Source: Streptomyces sp. 846.5 (GTDB taxonomy: Bacteria; Actinomycetota; Actinomycetes; Streptomycetales; Streptomycetaceae). Taken from it: a stretch of DNA of 64,000 nucleotides. Position 1 is the first letter of the stretch. Every line of letters begins with the position of its first letter. The notes under the pieces are model-generated. The model was not told the origin of the DNA, did no database searches, and saw nothing but the letters and a program-made list of their open reading frames with translations. A program made the position numbers and the translations under genes. This document shows positions 36,600-45,303 of this stretch, piece by piece. The stretch lies in the NCBI RefSeq assembly GCF_004365705.1, contig NZ_SOBN01000002.1, positions 1,178,001 to 1,242,000 of the forward strand, written 5' to 3'.

Positions 36600-37762
36600 C
36601 CGTGCACGCGCGGCCAGTGGTTCCTGCGACGGCGTACGGCATCACCCCGCCTGCCACCGGTGCCTGGCAGCAGGGCGACCCGGTCGGGCGTCGGCAGTGG
36701 GTGACGCTGCCGAAGCCGCTCGCGCTGGAGGCGGGCGGGACGCTGCCGCAGGTCCGGATCGCCTACGAGACCTGGGGGCGGCTCGCACCCGACGGCTCCA
36801 ATGCCGTCCTGGTCCTGCACGCCCTGACCGGCGACAGCCACGTCGTCGGCCGGGCCGGCCCCGGCCATCCGACCGCAGGCTGGTGGGACGGGCTGATCGG
36901 TCCCGGCCGGGCGGTGGACACCGACCGCTGGTTCGTCGTCGCGCCCAACGTCCTCGGGGGCTGCCAGGGCACCACCGGACCGTCCTCGGTCCGACCCGGC
37001 GGCGGTCGCTGGGGCTCCGCGTTCCCCTACCTGACGGTCCGTGACCAGGTGGACGCCGAGGCGCAGTTCGCGGACGCGCTGGGGATCGACCGCTGGGCGC
37101 TGGTGCTCGGCGGCTCCATGGGCGGGATGCGGGCGCTGGAGTGGGCGGTCGGCCGCCCGGAGCAGGTCGGCGCGCTGCTGCTGGCCGCCTGCCCGGCGGC
37201 CTCCGGCGGCGAGCAGATCGGCTGGGCCCACGCCCAGTTGGCGGCCATCCGCACCGACCCCGGCTGGCGCGGCGGCGACTACCACGACGCCGGGCCGGGA
37301 AACGGCCCGCACCTGGGCCTCGGCACGGCCCGGCGGATCGCCCACCTCACGTACCGGGCGCCGGTCGAGCTGGACACCCGGTTCGGCTCCGCCGCCCAGC
37401 CGGGCGAGGACCCCTGGCACGGCGGCCGGTACGCCGTCGGCTCCTACCTGGACCACCACGCGGCCAAGCTGGCCCACCGCTTCGACGCCGGCAGCTATGT
37501 GGTCCTGAGCGAGGCGATGAACAGCCACGCCGTGGGACGCGAACGCGGCGGCACCAGGGCGGCGCTGAGCCGGATCACGATGCCCACCGTGGTGGTCGGC
37601 GTCGACTCCGACCGCCTCTACCCGCTGCCCCTGCAACGGGAACTCGCGGACGCCATCCCCGGCGCCGACCGGCTCCGGGTGGTCGAATCCCCGTACGGGC
37701 ACGACGCCTTCCTGATCGAGGTCGACCAACTCGCCTCCCACGCGAGCACGTTGTTGGACTAG
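36596..37762 (+). CDS. metX: Homoserine O-acetyltransferase MetX
   Basis: 388 aa from a TTG at 36596, preferred because AGGGGG lies 7 nt upstream and it overlaps the metY stop in TTGA; GTG 36602 is possible. Alpha/beta hydrolase transferase: VLVLHALTGDSHV, GPGRAVDTDRWFVVAPNVLGGCQGTTGPSS, nucleophile Ser in VLGGSMGGM (about residue 174), late Asp (VGVDSDRLYP) and His (YGHDAFLI). It converts homoserine and acetyl-CoA to O-acetylhomoserine. It pairs with MetY for direct sulfhydrylation. The stop overlaps that of the convergent EamA gene. Confidence 0.94.
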   Translation: MTVHARPVVPATAYGITPPATGAWQQGDPVGRRQWVTLPKPLALEAGGTLPQVRIAYETWGRLAPDGSNAVLVLHALTGDSHVVGRAGPGHPTAGWWDGLIGPGRAVDTDRWFVVAPNVLGGCQGTTGPSSVRPGGGRWGSAFPYLTVRDQVDAEAQFADALGIDRWALVLGGSMGGMRALEWAVGRPEQVGALLLAACPAASGGEQIGWAHAQLAAIRTDPGWRGGDYHDAGPGNGPHLGLGTARRIAHLTYRAPVELDTRFGSAAQPGEDPWHGGRYAVGSYLDHHAAKLAHRFDAGSYVVLSEAMNSHAVGRERGGTRAALSRITMPTVVVGVDSDRLYPLPLQRELADAIPGADRLRVVESPYGHDAFLIEVDQLASHASTLLD

Positions 37763-38652
37763 ACGTCCTGGCCGGCGCCGCGGGTGGCGCCCGCCGATGC
37801 GGCCACCACGCACAGCACCGCGATCCACTGCGACCAGCGCAGCGACTCCTGGAGCACGACGAGGCCGATGAGGGCGGCCATCGCCGGTTCCAGGCTCATC
37901 AGGATGCCGAACACGCGCGGTGGGATCCTGCGGAGCGCTTCCAGATCCAGCGTGTACGGGATCACCGACGACAACAGCGCCAGGCCGAGCCCGGCACCCA
38001 GGACCCACGGCTGGATCAGCGCCGTCCCGCTCTCGACCACGCCGAACGGCACGGCCACCAGCGCCCCGACGGCCATGCCCAGAGCCAGACCGTTGCCTTC
38101 CGTGGTGTGCCGGCCCAGCGCCGCTCCGACCAGGATGTAGAGGCCCCAGCAGGTCCCCGCGGCGAGGGCGAACAGAAGACCGACAAGGTTGAGGTCGCCG
38201 CGTCCCTCCGTCAGCAGGACCACCCCGCCCGCCGCGAGCACGGCCCAGAAGGCGTCCAGCCATCGCCTCGACCCGGCCAGGGCCACGACCAGCGGCCCGA
38301 GGAACTCGACGGTGACCGCGATCCCCAGCGGGAGCCGCACCAGCGCCAGGTAGAAGCACAGGTTCATCGAACCGAGAATCACGCCGTAGCCGACCACCAC
38401 CGACCAGGTGCGACGATTCATGCGCAGCGACGGCCGCCACACCAACATCAGCACCGCGGCCGCGAAGAACAGCCGCAACGCGACCGTCCCGGAGCTTCCC
38501 ACCGCGCTGAACAGCTGCTTGGCCAGTGCCGAGCCCATCTGAACGCTGACCACGCCGAGCAGGACCAGTGCCGGCGGCGGGATCGCGCGGAAGGTGGGCC
38601 CGGCCAGCGTCCTGACAGCGTTCAAAGTGGCCACGCGTGGATTCTCGATCAT
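37759..38652 (-). CDS. EamA/RhtA-family transporter
   Basis: 297 aa from ATG 38652. Ten predicted helices in two EamA halves; the segments VTVEFLGPLVVALAGSRRWLDAFWAVLAAGGVVLL and LSSVIPYTLDLEALRRIPPRVFGILMSLEPAMAALIG match RhtA/YdcZ-type threonine and homoserine exporters. Placement beside metX, which consumes homoserine, fits export of homoserine or related amino acids, but this is inference. Convergent with metX. Confidence 0.87.
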   Translation of the reverse strand: MIENPRVATLNAVRTLAGPTFRAIPPPALVLLGVVSVQMGSALAKQLFSAVGSSGTVALRLFFAAAVLMLVWRPSLRMNRRTWSVVVGYGVILGSMNLCFYLALVRLPLGIAVTVEFLGPLVVALAGSRRWLDAFWAVLAAGGVVLLTEGRGDLNLVGLLFALAAGTCWGLYILVGAALGRHTTEGNGLALGMAVGALVAVPFGVVESGTALIQPWVLGAGLGLALLSSVIPYTLDLEALRRIPPRVFGILMSLEPAMAALIGLVVLQESLRWSQWIAVLCVVAASAGATRGAGQDV

Positions 38653-38689
38653 CGGGTGCCGCGCGTCATCCGGTTTTCCCGTCCCGGCG

Positions 38690-39034
38690 TCAGGCGTCCA
38701 GGACCACGTACGTCTTCCGCAGCGTCTCGTGGACCTCCCAGACGCCGGTCCAGCCGGCCGGGGTGACCAAGGTGTCGCCGGGGCCGATCTGCACCGGCTC
38801 GCCGCCGGTGGGGGTGAGCGTCGCCCGGCCGGACAGGATCTGGCAGACCTCGTGGTAGCCGTCCCTGGTCGCGGTGAACCGGCCCGGGGTGGCCTCCCAG
38901 ACCCCGGCCTCAACGCCCTCGGGCGCGGTCCACACCACGAGCGCGGCCTCCGTCTGACCCTCGGTCGTGCCGGTCGGCTTCGGCGCACGGGCGCCGAGAT
39001 CGACGCTATCGGCACGGTGCAGGACGACAGCCAC
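38690..39034 (-). CDS. Cupin-domain protein
   Basis: 114 aa from a GTG at 39034 with GAGGAG 9 nt upstream. Single cupin barrel: VWEATPGRFTATRDGYHEVCQILSGRATLTPTGGEPVQIGPGDTLVTPAGWTGVWEV, of the ethanolamine-utilisation EutQ-like small cupin group in which one metal His is retained. A specific enzymatic role cannot be given. Confidence 0.82.
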   Translation of the reverse strand: MAVVLHRADSVDLGARAPKPTGTTEGQTEAALVVWTAPEGVEAGVWEATPGRFTATRDGYHEVCQILSGRATLTPTGGEPVQIGPGDTLVTPAGWTGVWEVHETLRKTYVVLDA

Positions 39035-39174
39035 GGTGGTGCACTCCTCGGGTCTCGGGGTTCGGGTCCAGGCTGTGGCCTGCGACGACGCCAGGACCAG
39101 CGACAGGGTGTCCTCAGCAACCCCGCCCGCCTTGCAGCCTGCTGCGCCGTCGCGGCACGGCCCGCAGCTGCGCT

Positions 39175-39579
39175 TCAGCCGACAAGGCACTTCTCTCCGT
39201 TGCCACCGCCCTCGGGGGGAGCGGACTGCAGGACCGGTTCGAACAGCGTTGGCGGCACGGGGGGCGTGGCGAGGAGGGCAGCGATCCTCGGAACCTGAGC
39301 CGCGATGCTCGCGCTGTGCCGCCTGAACGCCTCGATCGAGGCGAACGCCTGGATGACCAGCAGCGGTCCGTCGGCGTCGCCGCGCGCGCCGTGCACCGAG
39401 TAGTGCAGGCACCCGGGTTCGGCACGGATCTGCGTGGCGAGTTCGGCCAGCACCTCGACGAGGTCCTCGCGTCGTCCGTCCTTGGCCTCCATGGTGGACA
39501 CGGCAACGACCGTGCCGGTGCCGCCCGGCACGACAACCCGGCGACCGGACAGGTCGGGAGGTGTGGTGATGCTGTGCAT
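39175..39579 (-). CDS. Antibiotic-biosynthesis-monooxygenase (ABM)-domain protein
   Basis: 134 aa. ABM/YgiN ferredoxin-like fold: VVAVSTMEAKDGRREDLVEVLAELATQIRAEPGCLHYSVHGA, then LLVIQAFASIEAFRRHSASIA. Such proteins are quinol or aromatic monooxygenases without cofactor. It is divergent from a MarR gene across a cluster of TTGG/CCAA palindromes, so it is probably the regulated target and may protect against a phenolic or quinone compound. Confidence 0.85.
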   Translation of the reverse strand: MHSITTPPDLSGRRVVVPGGTGTVVAVSTMEAKDGRREDLVEVLAELATQIRAEPGCLHYSVHGARGDADGPLLVIQAFASIEAFRRHSASIAAQVPRIAALLATPPVPPTLFEPVLQSAPPEGGGNGEKCLVG

Positions 39580-39644
39580 GGGATCACTCCTCGGGAGCGT
39601 TGAGGGGCAGTGGACCGGCGATCCGCCACTGATCCCACTCACGT

Positions 39645-39702
39645 GTTGGCCAACCCAACGTTGGCTTTCCCAACGTAGCAGACATGTGTTGGGGTGGCCA
39701 AC
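39645..39702. promoter_or_regulatory. Clustered TTGG/CCAA palindromes between ABM and MarR genes
   Basis: GTTGGCCAAC (39645-39654) and CCAACGTTGG (39655-39664) are adjoining perfect 10-bp palindromes; GTTGG/CCAAC recurs at 39688-39702. They lie in the gap between divergent starts 39579 and 39718, the place of a MarR operator. Confidence 0.7.
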
Positions 39703-39717
39703 AGTTAAGATGCGGGA

Positions 39718-40176
39718 ATGGCGGACACGGACCACGAACTTCAGCCCCCGGCCCGACTGCGCGCGCTGGCCAGCTGGCAGGCGAGCAAGGTGTCGACGCT
39801 CGGCGCCCGGCTGACCGCGCGACGCATGCCGCTGGGCGCCCGCGCCGAGTTCGCCGTGCTGGCGGCGCTGGAGGAGTACGGGGCCCTCAGCCAGGCCGAG
39901 ATCGGACGGCGCCTCGGCCTGGACCGCAACGACGTCAGCGGCATCCTCAACCGCCTGGAGGAGGGCCACCGGGTCGACCGCCAGGCCGACCCCGCCAACC
40001 GCCGCCGCAACGTCGTCACCCTCACCGCCGCCGGAAGGCAGCACCTCGACCAACTCCAACACCACGCCGACGCCGTCCAGGCCGAACTCCTCACCGGCCT
40101 CGACCCCGCGGAACAACGCCAGCTCCAGGCCCTGCTCACCAAACTGCTCGACAGCCACAAGCCACAATCGGCCTAG
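39718..40176 (+). CDS. MarR-family transcriptional regulator
   Basis: 152 aa. Winged helix with RAEFAVLAALEEYGALSQAEIGRRLGLDRNDVSGILNRLEEGHRVDRQADPANRRRNVVTLTAAG; coiled N- and C-terminal dimer helices. Divergent from the ABM gene; likely autoregulated through the TTGG palindromes. Inducer unknown. Confidence 0.9.
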   Translation: MADTDHELQPPARLRALASWQASKVSTLGARLTARRMPLGARAEFAVLAALEEYGALSQAEIGRRLGLDRNDVSGILNRLEEGHRVDRQADPANRRRNVVTLTAAGRQHLDQLQHHADAVQAELLTGLDPAEQRQLQALLTKLLDSHKPQSA

Positions 40177-40253
40177 AACTCCGCACTGGACGAGCAGTTC
40201 CGAAGTACCGGATGGTCGAGTAGGGCGTGGGATCTGCACGCTACGTTGATCGC

Positions 40254-40937
40254 ATGACCTACGTAGAGAGCAAGATCGTGCGCATCAGACCACAGCAGTT
40301 CCACGGGACCGTCGGCCTGGAGGATTGGCGTGTCGTGGGCGAGGGGGCGTGTGCGTACTTCCGTACCGCGTCGTTCGCGGTCGGCGCCCGGTTCGTGCAG
40401 TCGATCAGTGAGATGCCCGGTATCGGGGAGGAGCCCCCGGACGTCGACGTGCGGCAGGAGGGCGTGATGGTACGGCTGATCACGGTCACGGATGACTACT
40501 ACGGGCTGACCGAACGGCACGTGGAGCTGGCCCGGCAGATCTCGGCGGTGGCCCGGACGTTGGGTATACCGGCCGATCCTTCGGCCGTGCAGACCGTCCA
40601 GGTCACCATCGATGCCCTCGCAGGTCCCGGCGTGGTGGCGTTCTGGCGTGCCCTGCTCGGCTACCGGGACCGCGCGGGCAGCGGCGAGGACCTGATAGAC
40701 CCGCGCCGCCGTGGGGCACCGTTCTACTTTCAGCAGATGGACGCACCGCGCCCCCAGCGCAACCGGGTACACGTCGATGTGTGGGTGCCCTACGACCAGG
40801 CCGAGGCCCGGATAGCCGCCGCGCTCGCGGCTGGTGGCCGCCTGGTGAACGATGCCGACGCGCCGTCGAACTGGGTGCTGGCCGACCCCGAGGGCAACGA
40901 GGCGTGCGTCGGCGTGGCCGGCCCGCCCGAGCCGTAA
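40254..40937 (+). CDS. Pterin-4a-carbinolamine dehydratase-like domain fused to VOC domain
   Basis: 227 aa from ATG 40254; a GTG at 40227 is also possible, and neither has a strong ribosome site. Residues about 10-105 (GLEDWRVVGEGACAYFRTASFAVGARFVQSI, PPDVDVRQEGVMVRL, YYGLTERHVELARQISAVARTLG) resemble 4a-hydroxytetrahydrobiopterin dehydratase (PCD). Residues about 115-227 are one vicinal-oxygen-chelate module (VTIDALAGPGVVAFWRALLGY, HVDVWVPYDQAEARIAAALAAGGRLV, DPEGNEACV). Substrate unknown. Confidence 0.75.
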   Translation: MTYVESKIVRIRPQQFHGTVGLEDWRVVGEGACAYFRTASFAVGARFVQSISEMPGIGEEPPDVDVRQEGVMVRLITVTDDYYGLTERHVELARQISAVARTLGIPADPSAVQTVQVTIDALAGPGVVAFWRALLGYRDRAGSGEDLIDPRRRGAPFYFQQMDAPRPQRNRVHVDVWVPYDQAEARIAAALAAGGRLVNDADAPSNWVLADPEGNEACVGVAGPPEP

Positions 40938-41057
40938 AGTGCGATCAAGAGGGTGTTCAGGTCGGTCGTCACGAACTGATCCTGGACACCCTCTGTCTTT
41001 GGCGGGCCGGAACTTAGGATCCACTCGTCCAGGCGACCGGACTCCCGCGGAGCAGCG

Positions 41058-41849
41058 CTAGGAAGCGTCACCGAGCGCCGGACCCACCTCACCGACCACC
41101 TGGTCCACCGTCGAGGCGATCACGTCGGCGTGCTCGGACGGGATGTACGAGTGCGTGCCCGGAACACTGGCAGCGAGCCGGAAGTTCGAGTGGCTCTCGA
41201 TCAGCGGAGTGAGCGAAGCGCGCAGCCGATCGACCCGCTCCTGGGTGTCGTAGGCGTGTGCCTGTGCGGCAGTGATGAACGCGACCGGGCAGTCGAGCAG
41301 GTCGTAGTACGGGCCGAGCCCGGCACAGATCTCATCGAGCTCAAGTTGGGCCCGCGCGAGCTGCACCGACGTCATCCGGCCCCTGCCGCCCAGCCGAATC
41401 AGCACCCGCGTCAGCGGCGACATCGGCTTGAGCACCCCCCGCACGCGCTCCGTCTCGACCTCGTCGAGCCTCGACACCGGGAAGGCACCGTCCACCAGGA
41501 CCAGGGCGCTGATCTCCCCCGGGTGCGCGGCGGCGTAACGAACAGCCAGGGCCGCCCCGAGTGACCATCCGACAAGCACCGGCTTGCACACCCCAGTTGC
41601 GTCCAGGACCGCCACCAGATCGTCAAGACAGCCGGCGAAGGAGTAGTCCTTCGAACCGCCCGACCTACCACGGCCCCGCTCGTCATAGGTGACGACCCGA
41701 CAGCGCCCCGCGAGCAGCGCCTTGGTCGCAGCCCAGTCGTCCTGGGTACCGATGAAGCTGTTGAGCAGGAGGACGGGGTAGCCCTCGCCCTCGGTGTCGT
41801 TGCCGTCGAGCACGGTGTCGGCGACGGGGATGCGCAGATGGCGGGACAA
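41058..41849 (-). CDS. Alpha/beta hydrolase
   Basis: 263 aa from a TTG at 41849 that has GGAGGC 5 nt upstream; an ATG at 41930 without ribosome site would add 27 basic residues. The fold shows VLLLNSFIGTQDDW (oxyanion), CRVVTYDERGRGRS, nucleophile elbow VGWSLGAA, and GTHSYIPSEHAD with the late His. The family acts on esters or C-C bonds; substrate unknown. Divergent from a decayed SnoaL-like gene. Confidence 0.85.
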   Translation of the reverse strand: MSRHLRIPVADTVLDGNDTEGEGYPVLLLNSFIGTQDDWAATKALLAGRCRVVTYDERGRGRSGGSKDYSFAGCLDDLVAVLDATGVCKPVLVGWSLGAALAVRYAAAHPGEISALVLVDGAFPVSRLDEVETERVRGVLKPMSPLTRVLIRLGGRGRMTSVQLARAQLELDEICAGLGPYYDLLDCPVAFITAAQAHAYDTQERVDRLRASLTPLIESHSNFRLAASVPGTHSYIPSEHADVIASTVDQVVGEVGPALGDAS

Positions 41850-41955
41850 GATTCGCCTCCGGACCACAGGCGTGCGGCCGGCGATGTGCCGGACCTTCCA
41901 AGACTCGCACCGCAGCGCTGGCCGCGCCATGGCCGCCGCTGACCGCCGATGAGGG

Positions 41956-42086
41956 GTGAGCGCAGTCCGCGCCTACGAGCAGGCCACCAACAGCCACGAC
42001 GTCACCCAGCTCATCCCACTCATCGCGCCCGAGGCGTCAACAACGCGGGAGCCTGGCAGATGCTTCACGAACACCTCAGCGCATAA
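41956..42086 (+). pseudogene. SnoaL/NTF2-like gene remnant
   Basis: A GTG-initiated frame reads VSAVRAYEQATNSHDVTQL and IPLIAPEA, the normal first helix of a SnoaL-like protein, then is lost. The adjacent frame reads NNAGAWQMLHEHLSA and stops at 42084-42086, the normal last strand. About two thirds of the domain is missing between them. It is a deletion scar. Confidence 0.6.
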
Positions 42087-42277
42087 GCCAGAGGGCAGGG
42101 GAAGTACCAAGCCGCAGGTCCTGGATGACTGATGCCAAGGGGATTCTGGCCCGCATGACGGGAGCCGCAGCGTGGGGTGACGTCGCGTGAGTAGTTCGAC
42201 GATTCGGGGTTCGCGTCCTGCCGTGCGGTGGACGAATCCGGTTGACGGCCAGCGGGGTGAGCGGATCTCCTGCTGCA

Positions 42278-42721
42278 ATGTCCAAACTCAGCTTCGCGCA
42301 GCCAGTAGACGACGCCATGCTCGCCGACTGGCAGAACGTACACAACGTGACCATTCCGGCTGACGCCCTGTCACTCGACGAGGTACGCGAGCGCGCCGGG
42401 CGCAACCGCCTGGAGGTTGCGTACCTCGAAGGCGAGCCGGTGGGCTGCATGACCGTACGCCAACCCACCAGCGACAACCCGTCCACGGTCACCGTGATCG
42501 CCCGTATCCTCCCCGCCCACCGCCGTCGCGGCTTCGGCGAGCAGCTCTACCAGCGCGGACTGGAGCACGCCCGCGCGCTGGGCGCCATCGTCATCGAGAC
42601 CGTCGTCCTGGCTTCCAACGAGGACGGCCTGCGCTTCGCCGAGGCCCACGGCTTCGTCGAAATCGACCGCTACGTCCTCCCGGGCGACACCGTCGCCTAC
42701 ATCGACCTGCGGCTCGCCTGA
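42278..42721 (+). CDS. GNAT-family N-acetyltransferase
   Basis: 147 aa from ATG 42278. GNAT core: RLEVAYLEGEPVGCMTVRQP, VTVIARILPAHRRRGFGEQLYQRGLEHARALG with the R-R-G-F-G acetyl-CoA loop, and VVLASNEDGLRFAEAHGFVEIDRYVL. Substrate unknown. No coupled neighbour. Confidence 0.88.
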   Translation: MSKLSFAQPVDDAMLADWQNVHNVTIPADALSLDEVRERAGRNRLEVAYLEGEPVGCMTVRQPTSDNPSTVTVIARILPAHRRRGFGEQLYQRGLEHARALGAIVIETVVLASNEDGLRFAEAHGFVEIDRYVLPGDTVAYIDLRLA

Positions 42722-43133
42722 CCAGTCGGTCGCAGGGACACCGACGGGTTCGAGGACGGCGGTTCCCGCCGGGCGCGCAGGTCGATACGGGCACGTCGGC
42801 GCGTTGCTCGTACAGCGCCACCAGTTCGGGGCTGATGGCGCGGGCGGGGCGCGCCTGGCGGGGGCAGGCCGGAGCACATGAATGTCCTCTCCGAGAGCTT
42901 CAGCCGCGAGCAGTGCCGTCGCCCGACGGGGTGTGCGTCCAAGGTTTTGACGCACTGCCGACCGATCCGTACCGGCTGGCCATCTGCGCCGCCGAGAGGC
43001 TGCGCGCCCGCCCGGAGCAATGTGGCACAACGCACAGTGGTGTCATGGCAGGTGCCGGTCATACAGTGAGCCCGCCCTCGCGCTCCGGCACGCGCGGGGA
43101 GGGATTTCGCGACGGCAGGGTGGGGAGTCGGTC
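42722..43133. other. 412-bp interval without a recognised gene
   Basis: Open frames exist in several phases on both strands because of GC content, but none shows a known family or ribosome site. A minus-strand stretch near 42775-42835 reading ISPELVALYEQRADVPV is the only protein-like piece and could be a remnant. Confidence 0.4.
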
Positions 43134-44315
43134 ATGCACGTAGCACGTCCCGTCGGATACCTGGCAACGTTGGCACTCGCCGCCGCAGCGTTGGTCGGAT
43201 GCTCCAGTGCCGCCTCCGGGCCTGCCACGTCCGAGCCCGCGCCACAGGTCGAGAACGCCCGCACCGCCGCGTTGATGGCGGTGGACGACTACGAGCGCGC
43301 CGGTGCGGCGGTCAAGACCGGCGCCGCGAAGAAGCCCGACCCGGGCGGCGTCTCGCAGTACTTCGCCAGCCCCGCCGTTCGGGCGAAGTTCCAGGGCGAC
43401 GGCGGCATCGACGCCCCGATGGGCTGCAAGGCCGGCTCCGGTCACGACGTCGTCGACGGCGCGGTCATCGGCACCCCCGTCGCCGCGAAGGGTGCCGTCT
43501 CCGTGCCGGTGAACCTCTACGTCGGCAACCGCCCGGCGGCGCGGCTGACCGCGACGACCGATCTGAAGGGCAGGCTCACCGGTTTCTCCTGCGGCACGGC
43601 TGCTGCCCTGGGCCTGCCCGGAGAACCCGCGCTGGTCGGTTTCTACGGCGGTGCCGCCGCCGTTTACGGCACTCCCGGCGCCGACAGCGCACTGGGCATT
43701 CTCAAGCGCCAGTACCTCAACCCCGGCTTTGCCGGCTTCGCCCGGCCAGCCATCGACACCGACCAGGCCACCTGCGCCGAGGACGGCCTCACGTACTGGC
43801 ATGCCGTCTACGCTCCGGCCGCCACCAACATCGGCGCGCAGTGGTACTTCTGGCCCGGCGGCCCCGGTCAGGTCATCATGAGCGTCGCCGTCGACCCCAC
43901 CCCGAAGGTGGCCTGGGTCAACTGCACTGGCCAGCTCGTACCCCCGCTCGCCCCGGCCGCCTACTCCGACGACCAGGTCGAGAGTTACATCGGCGACCTC
44001 CTGAACAGCTACGCGGTCCTTCTCGCTCTCAAGCCGTACGGTGCCGACGTCTCCGGCATCGCCTCCTACTTCGCCACCCCGGCCGCCTACCGAACCGCCG
44101 CTGCGAGCACCGGCAGTGAGCCGCTGGAGTGCGCGGTCACCGCCGCCGGGAGCATCAACGCCGACAGCGTCACCACGTCCGGCACCACCGCCGTGGTCTC
44201 TCTGACCTCCGCCCCAACTGCTCATGCCCTCGCCACGGGCGAGAAGCCGCTCGGGCACCCCAGGGTCACCGTCAACCTCTCCACGATGAAGATCGCCTCA
44301 GTCACCTGCCGTTGA
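43134..44315 (+). CDS. Secreted lipoprotein with duplicated domain, unknown function
   Basis: 393 aa from ATG 43134. Lipoprotein signal YLATLALAAAALVGC (Cys 23). Two regions resemble each other: residues about 70-160 (GVSQYFASPAVRAKF, PMGCKAG, GAVSVPVNLYV, LKGRLTGFSCG) and about 310-393 (GIASYFATPAAYRTA, PLECAVTA, TTAVVSLTSA, TMKIASVTCR), each ending in Cys and with a mid-domain Cys, so each may form a disulfide-bonded NTF2-like fold. I do not recognise a named family. Probably a cell-surface protein; monocistronic. Confidence 0.75.
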   Translation: MHVARPVGYLATLALAAAALVGCSSAASGPATSEPAPQVENARTAALMAVDDYERAGAAVKTGAAKKPDPGGVSQYFASPAVRAKFQGDGGIDAPMGCKAGSGHDVVDGAVIGTPVAAKGAVSVPVNLYVGNRPAARLTATTDLKGRLTGFSCGTAAALGLPGEPALVGFYGGAAAVYGTPGADSALGILKRQYLNPGFAGFARPAIDTDQATCAEDGLTYWHAVYAPAATNIGAQWYFWPGGPGQVIMSVAVDPTPKVAWVNCTGQLVPPLAPAAYSDDQVESYIGDLLNSYAVLLALKPYGADVSGIASYFATPAAYRTAAASTGSEPLECAVTAAGSINADSVTTSGTTAVVSLTSAPTAHALATGEKPLGHPRVTVNLSTMKIASVTCR

Positions 44316-44347
44316 GCTCCTGGGGTGGCAGTCGGGCCCGCGCAGCC

Positions 44348-45094
44348 TCACATCCGGGATCTCAGCACGTCGACCTCACAGCCCGGCGCGAACGGATCGA
44401 AGCCGTGCTCGATCAGCCAGCGAACTGCCAGCAGGCTTCGCAACGACCACCACGCGTGGATCACGTCGAGGTCGATGTCGGTGCCATAGCCGGCGACGAC
44501 GTCGTCGACGTGCTCCTCATGCCCGAGCGTGAAGGTGGCGAGGTCGTACAAGGCATCACCCTGGCCCGCCTCGGACCAGTCGATGATGCCCGTGACCTCG
44601 TCGCCGTCGACGAATACGTGCGCGATCTGCAGGTCGCCGTGGGTGAACGCCGGAGTCCACGGCCGAAGCGCGGCCTCGGCGACCTGGCGGTTGTGGGTGA
44701 CCAGGTCAGCGGGCAGGAGGCCGTTCGTCACGAGCAACTCGCACTCGTCGTCGAGTTCCGCCGTCAGCGCGACGATGCTCCGGCCGGCCCGGCCGGGCCG
44801 GGGCGGCAGCGGCGCGTCGTGCAGCTTTCGGATGGCGGCGCCCGCCGCGGCCCACGCTGCCGACGACCCGGTCGACGGCTCGCCGAGGCGCCCGAGCGTC
44901 GTCCCCGGGAGTGCGGCGATCGCGAGCACGGGCGGCCGGCGCCACAGGACCTCCGGGGTCGGGACCGGCGCGAGGGACATCGCCTCGACCTCGACGTCGA
45001 CGCGCGCCTGATCGGCGTCCACCTTCAGGAACACGTCGCCGACGCGCAGCGTCGCGCGCTCGGAATGGGCGACGACGACTTCGACCTCATCCAT
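44348..45094 (-). CDS. Aminoglycoside phosphotransferase-like kinase (APH family)
   Basis: 248 aa from ATG 45094. Protein-kinase-like small-molecule kinase: ATLRVGDVFLKVDADQARVDVEVEAM (ATP-binding lysine), FTHGDLQIAHVFVDGDEVTGIIDWSEAGQGDALYDLATF with the H-G-D catalytic loop and I-D-W-x-E metal motif. The catalytic loop has HGDLQIAHV where HGDLHPGNV is common (A-H in place of G-N). Likely phosphorylates a hydroxylated small molecule or antibiotic; resistance is a family possibility, not shown. Confidence 0.87.
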   Translation of the reverse strand: MDEVEVVVAHSERATLRVGDVFLKVDADQARVDVEVEAMSLAPVPTPEVLWRRPPVLAIAALPGTTLGRLGEPSTGSSAAWAAAGAAIRKLHDAPLPPRPGRAGRSIVALTAELDDECELLVTNGLLPADLVTHNRQVAEAALRPWTPAFTHGDLQIAHVFVDGDEVTGIIDWSEAGQGDALYDLATFTLGHEEHVDDVVAGYGTDIDLDVIHAWWSLRSLLAVRWLIEHGFDPFAPGCEVDVLRSRM

Positions 45095-45303
45095 GGGCGA
45101 CCAGTATCCCGGGGATGATCGCCGACGTCGCCGGGTTTGTCGCGTGCGTCTACACGGCTGAGTGCGTCCCGAGAACCGGCGGCCTCGTGCGCGACACCGA
45201 CCTCTGACCAAGTCAGGTCCACCATACCGATTTGCCGCCAGCCCTGCCGAACCACCCGGCCTACCAACAGATCCTCGACGCACTCGCCGACGCCGGGCCG
45301 AAA

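Noticed and set aside
42371-43030. Minus-strand open frame over a GNAT gene and the following gap
   Set aside because: Mostly antisense to a clear GNAT protein; the remainder shows no family signal.
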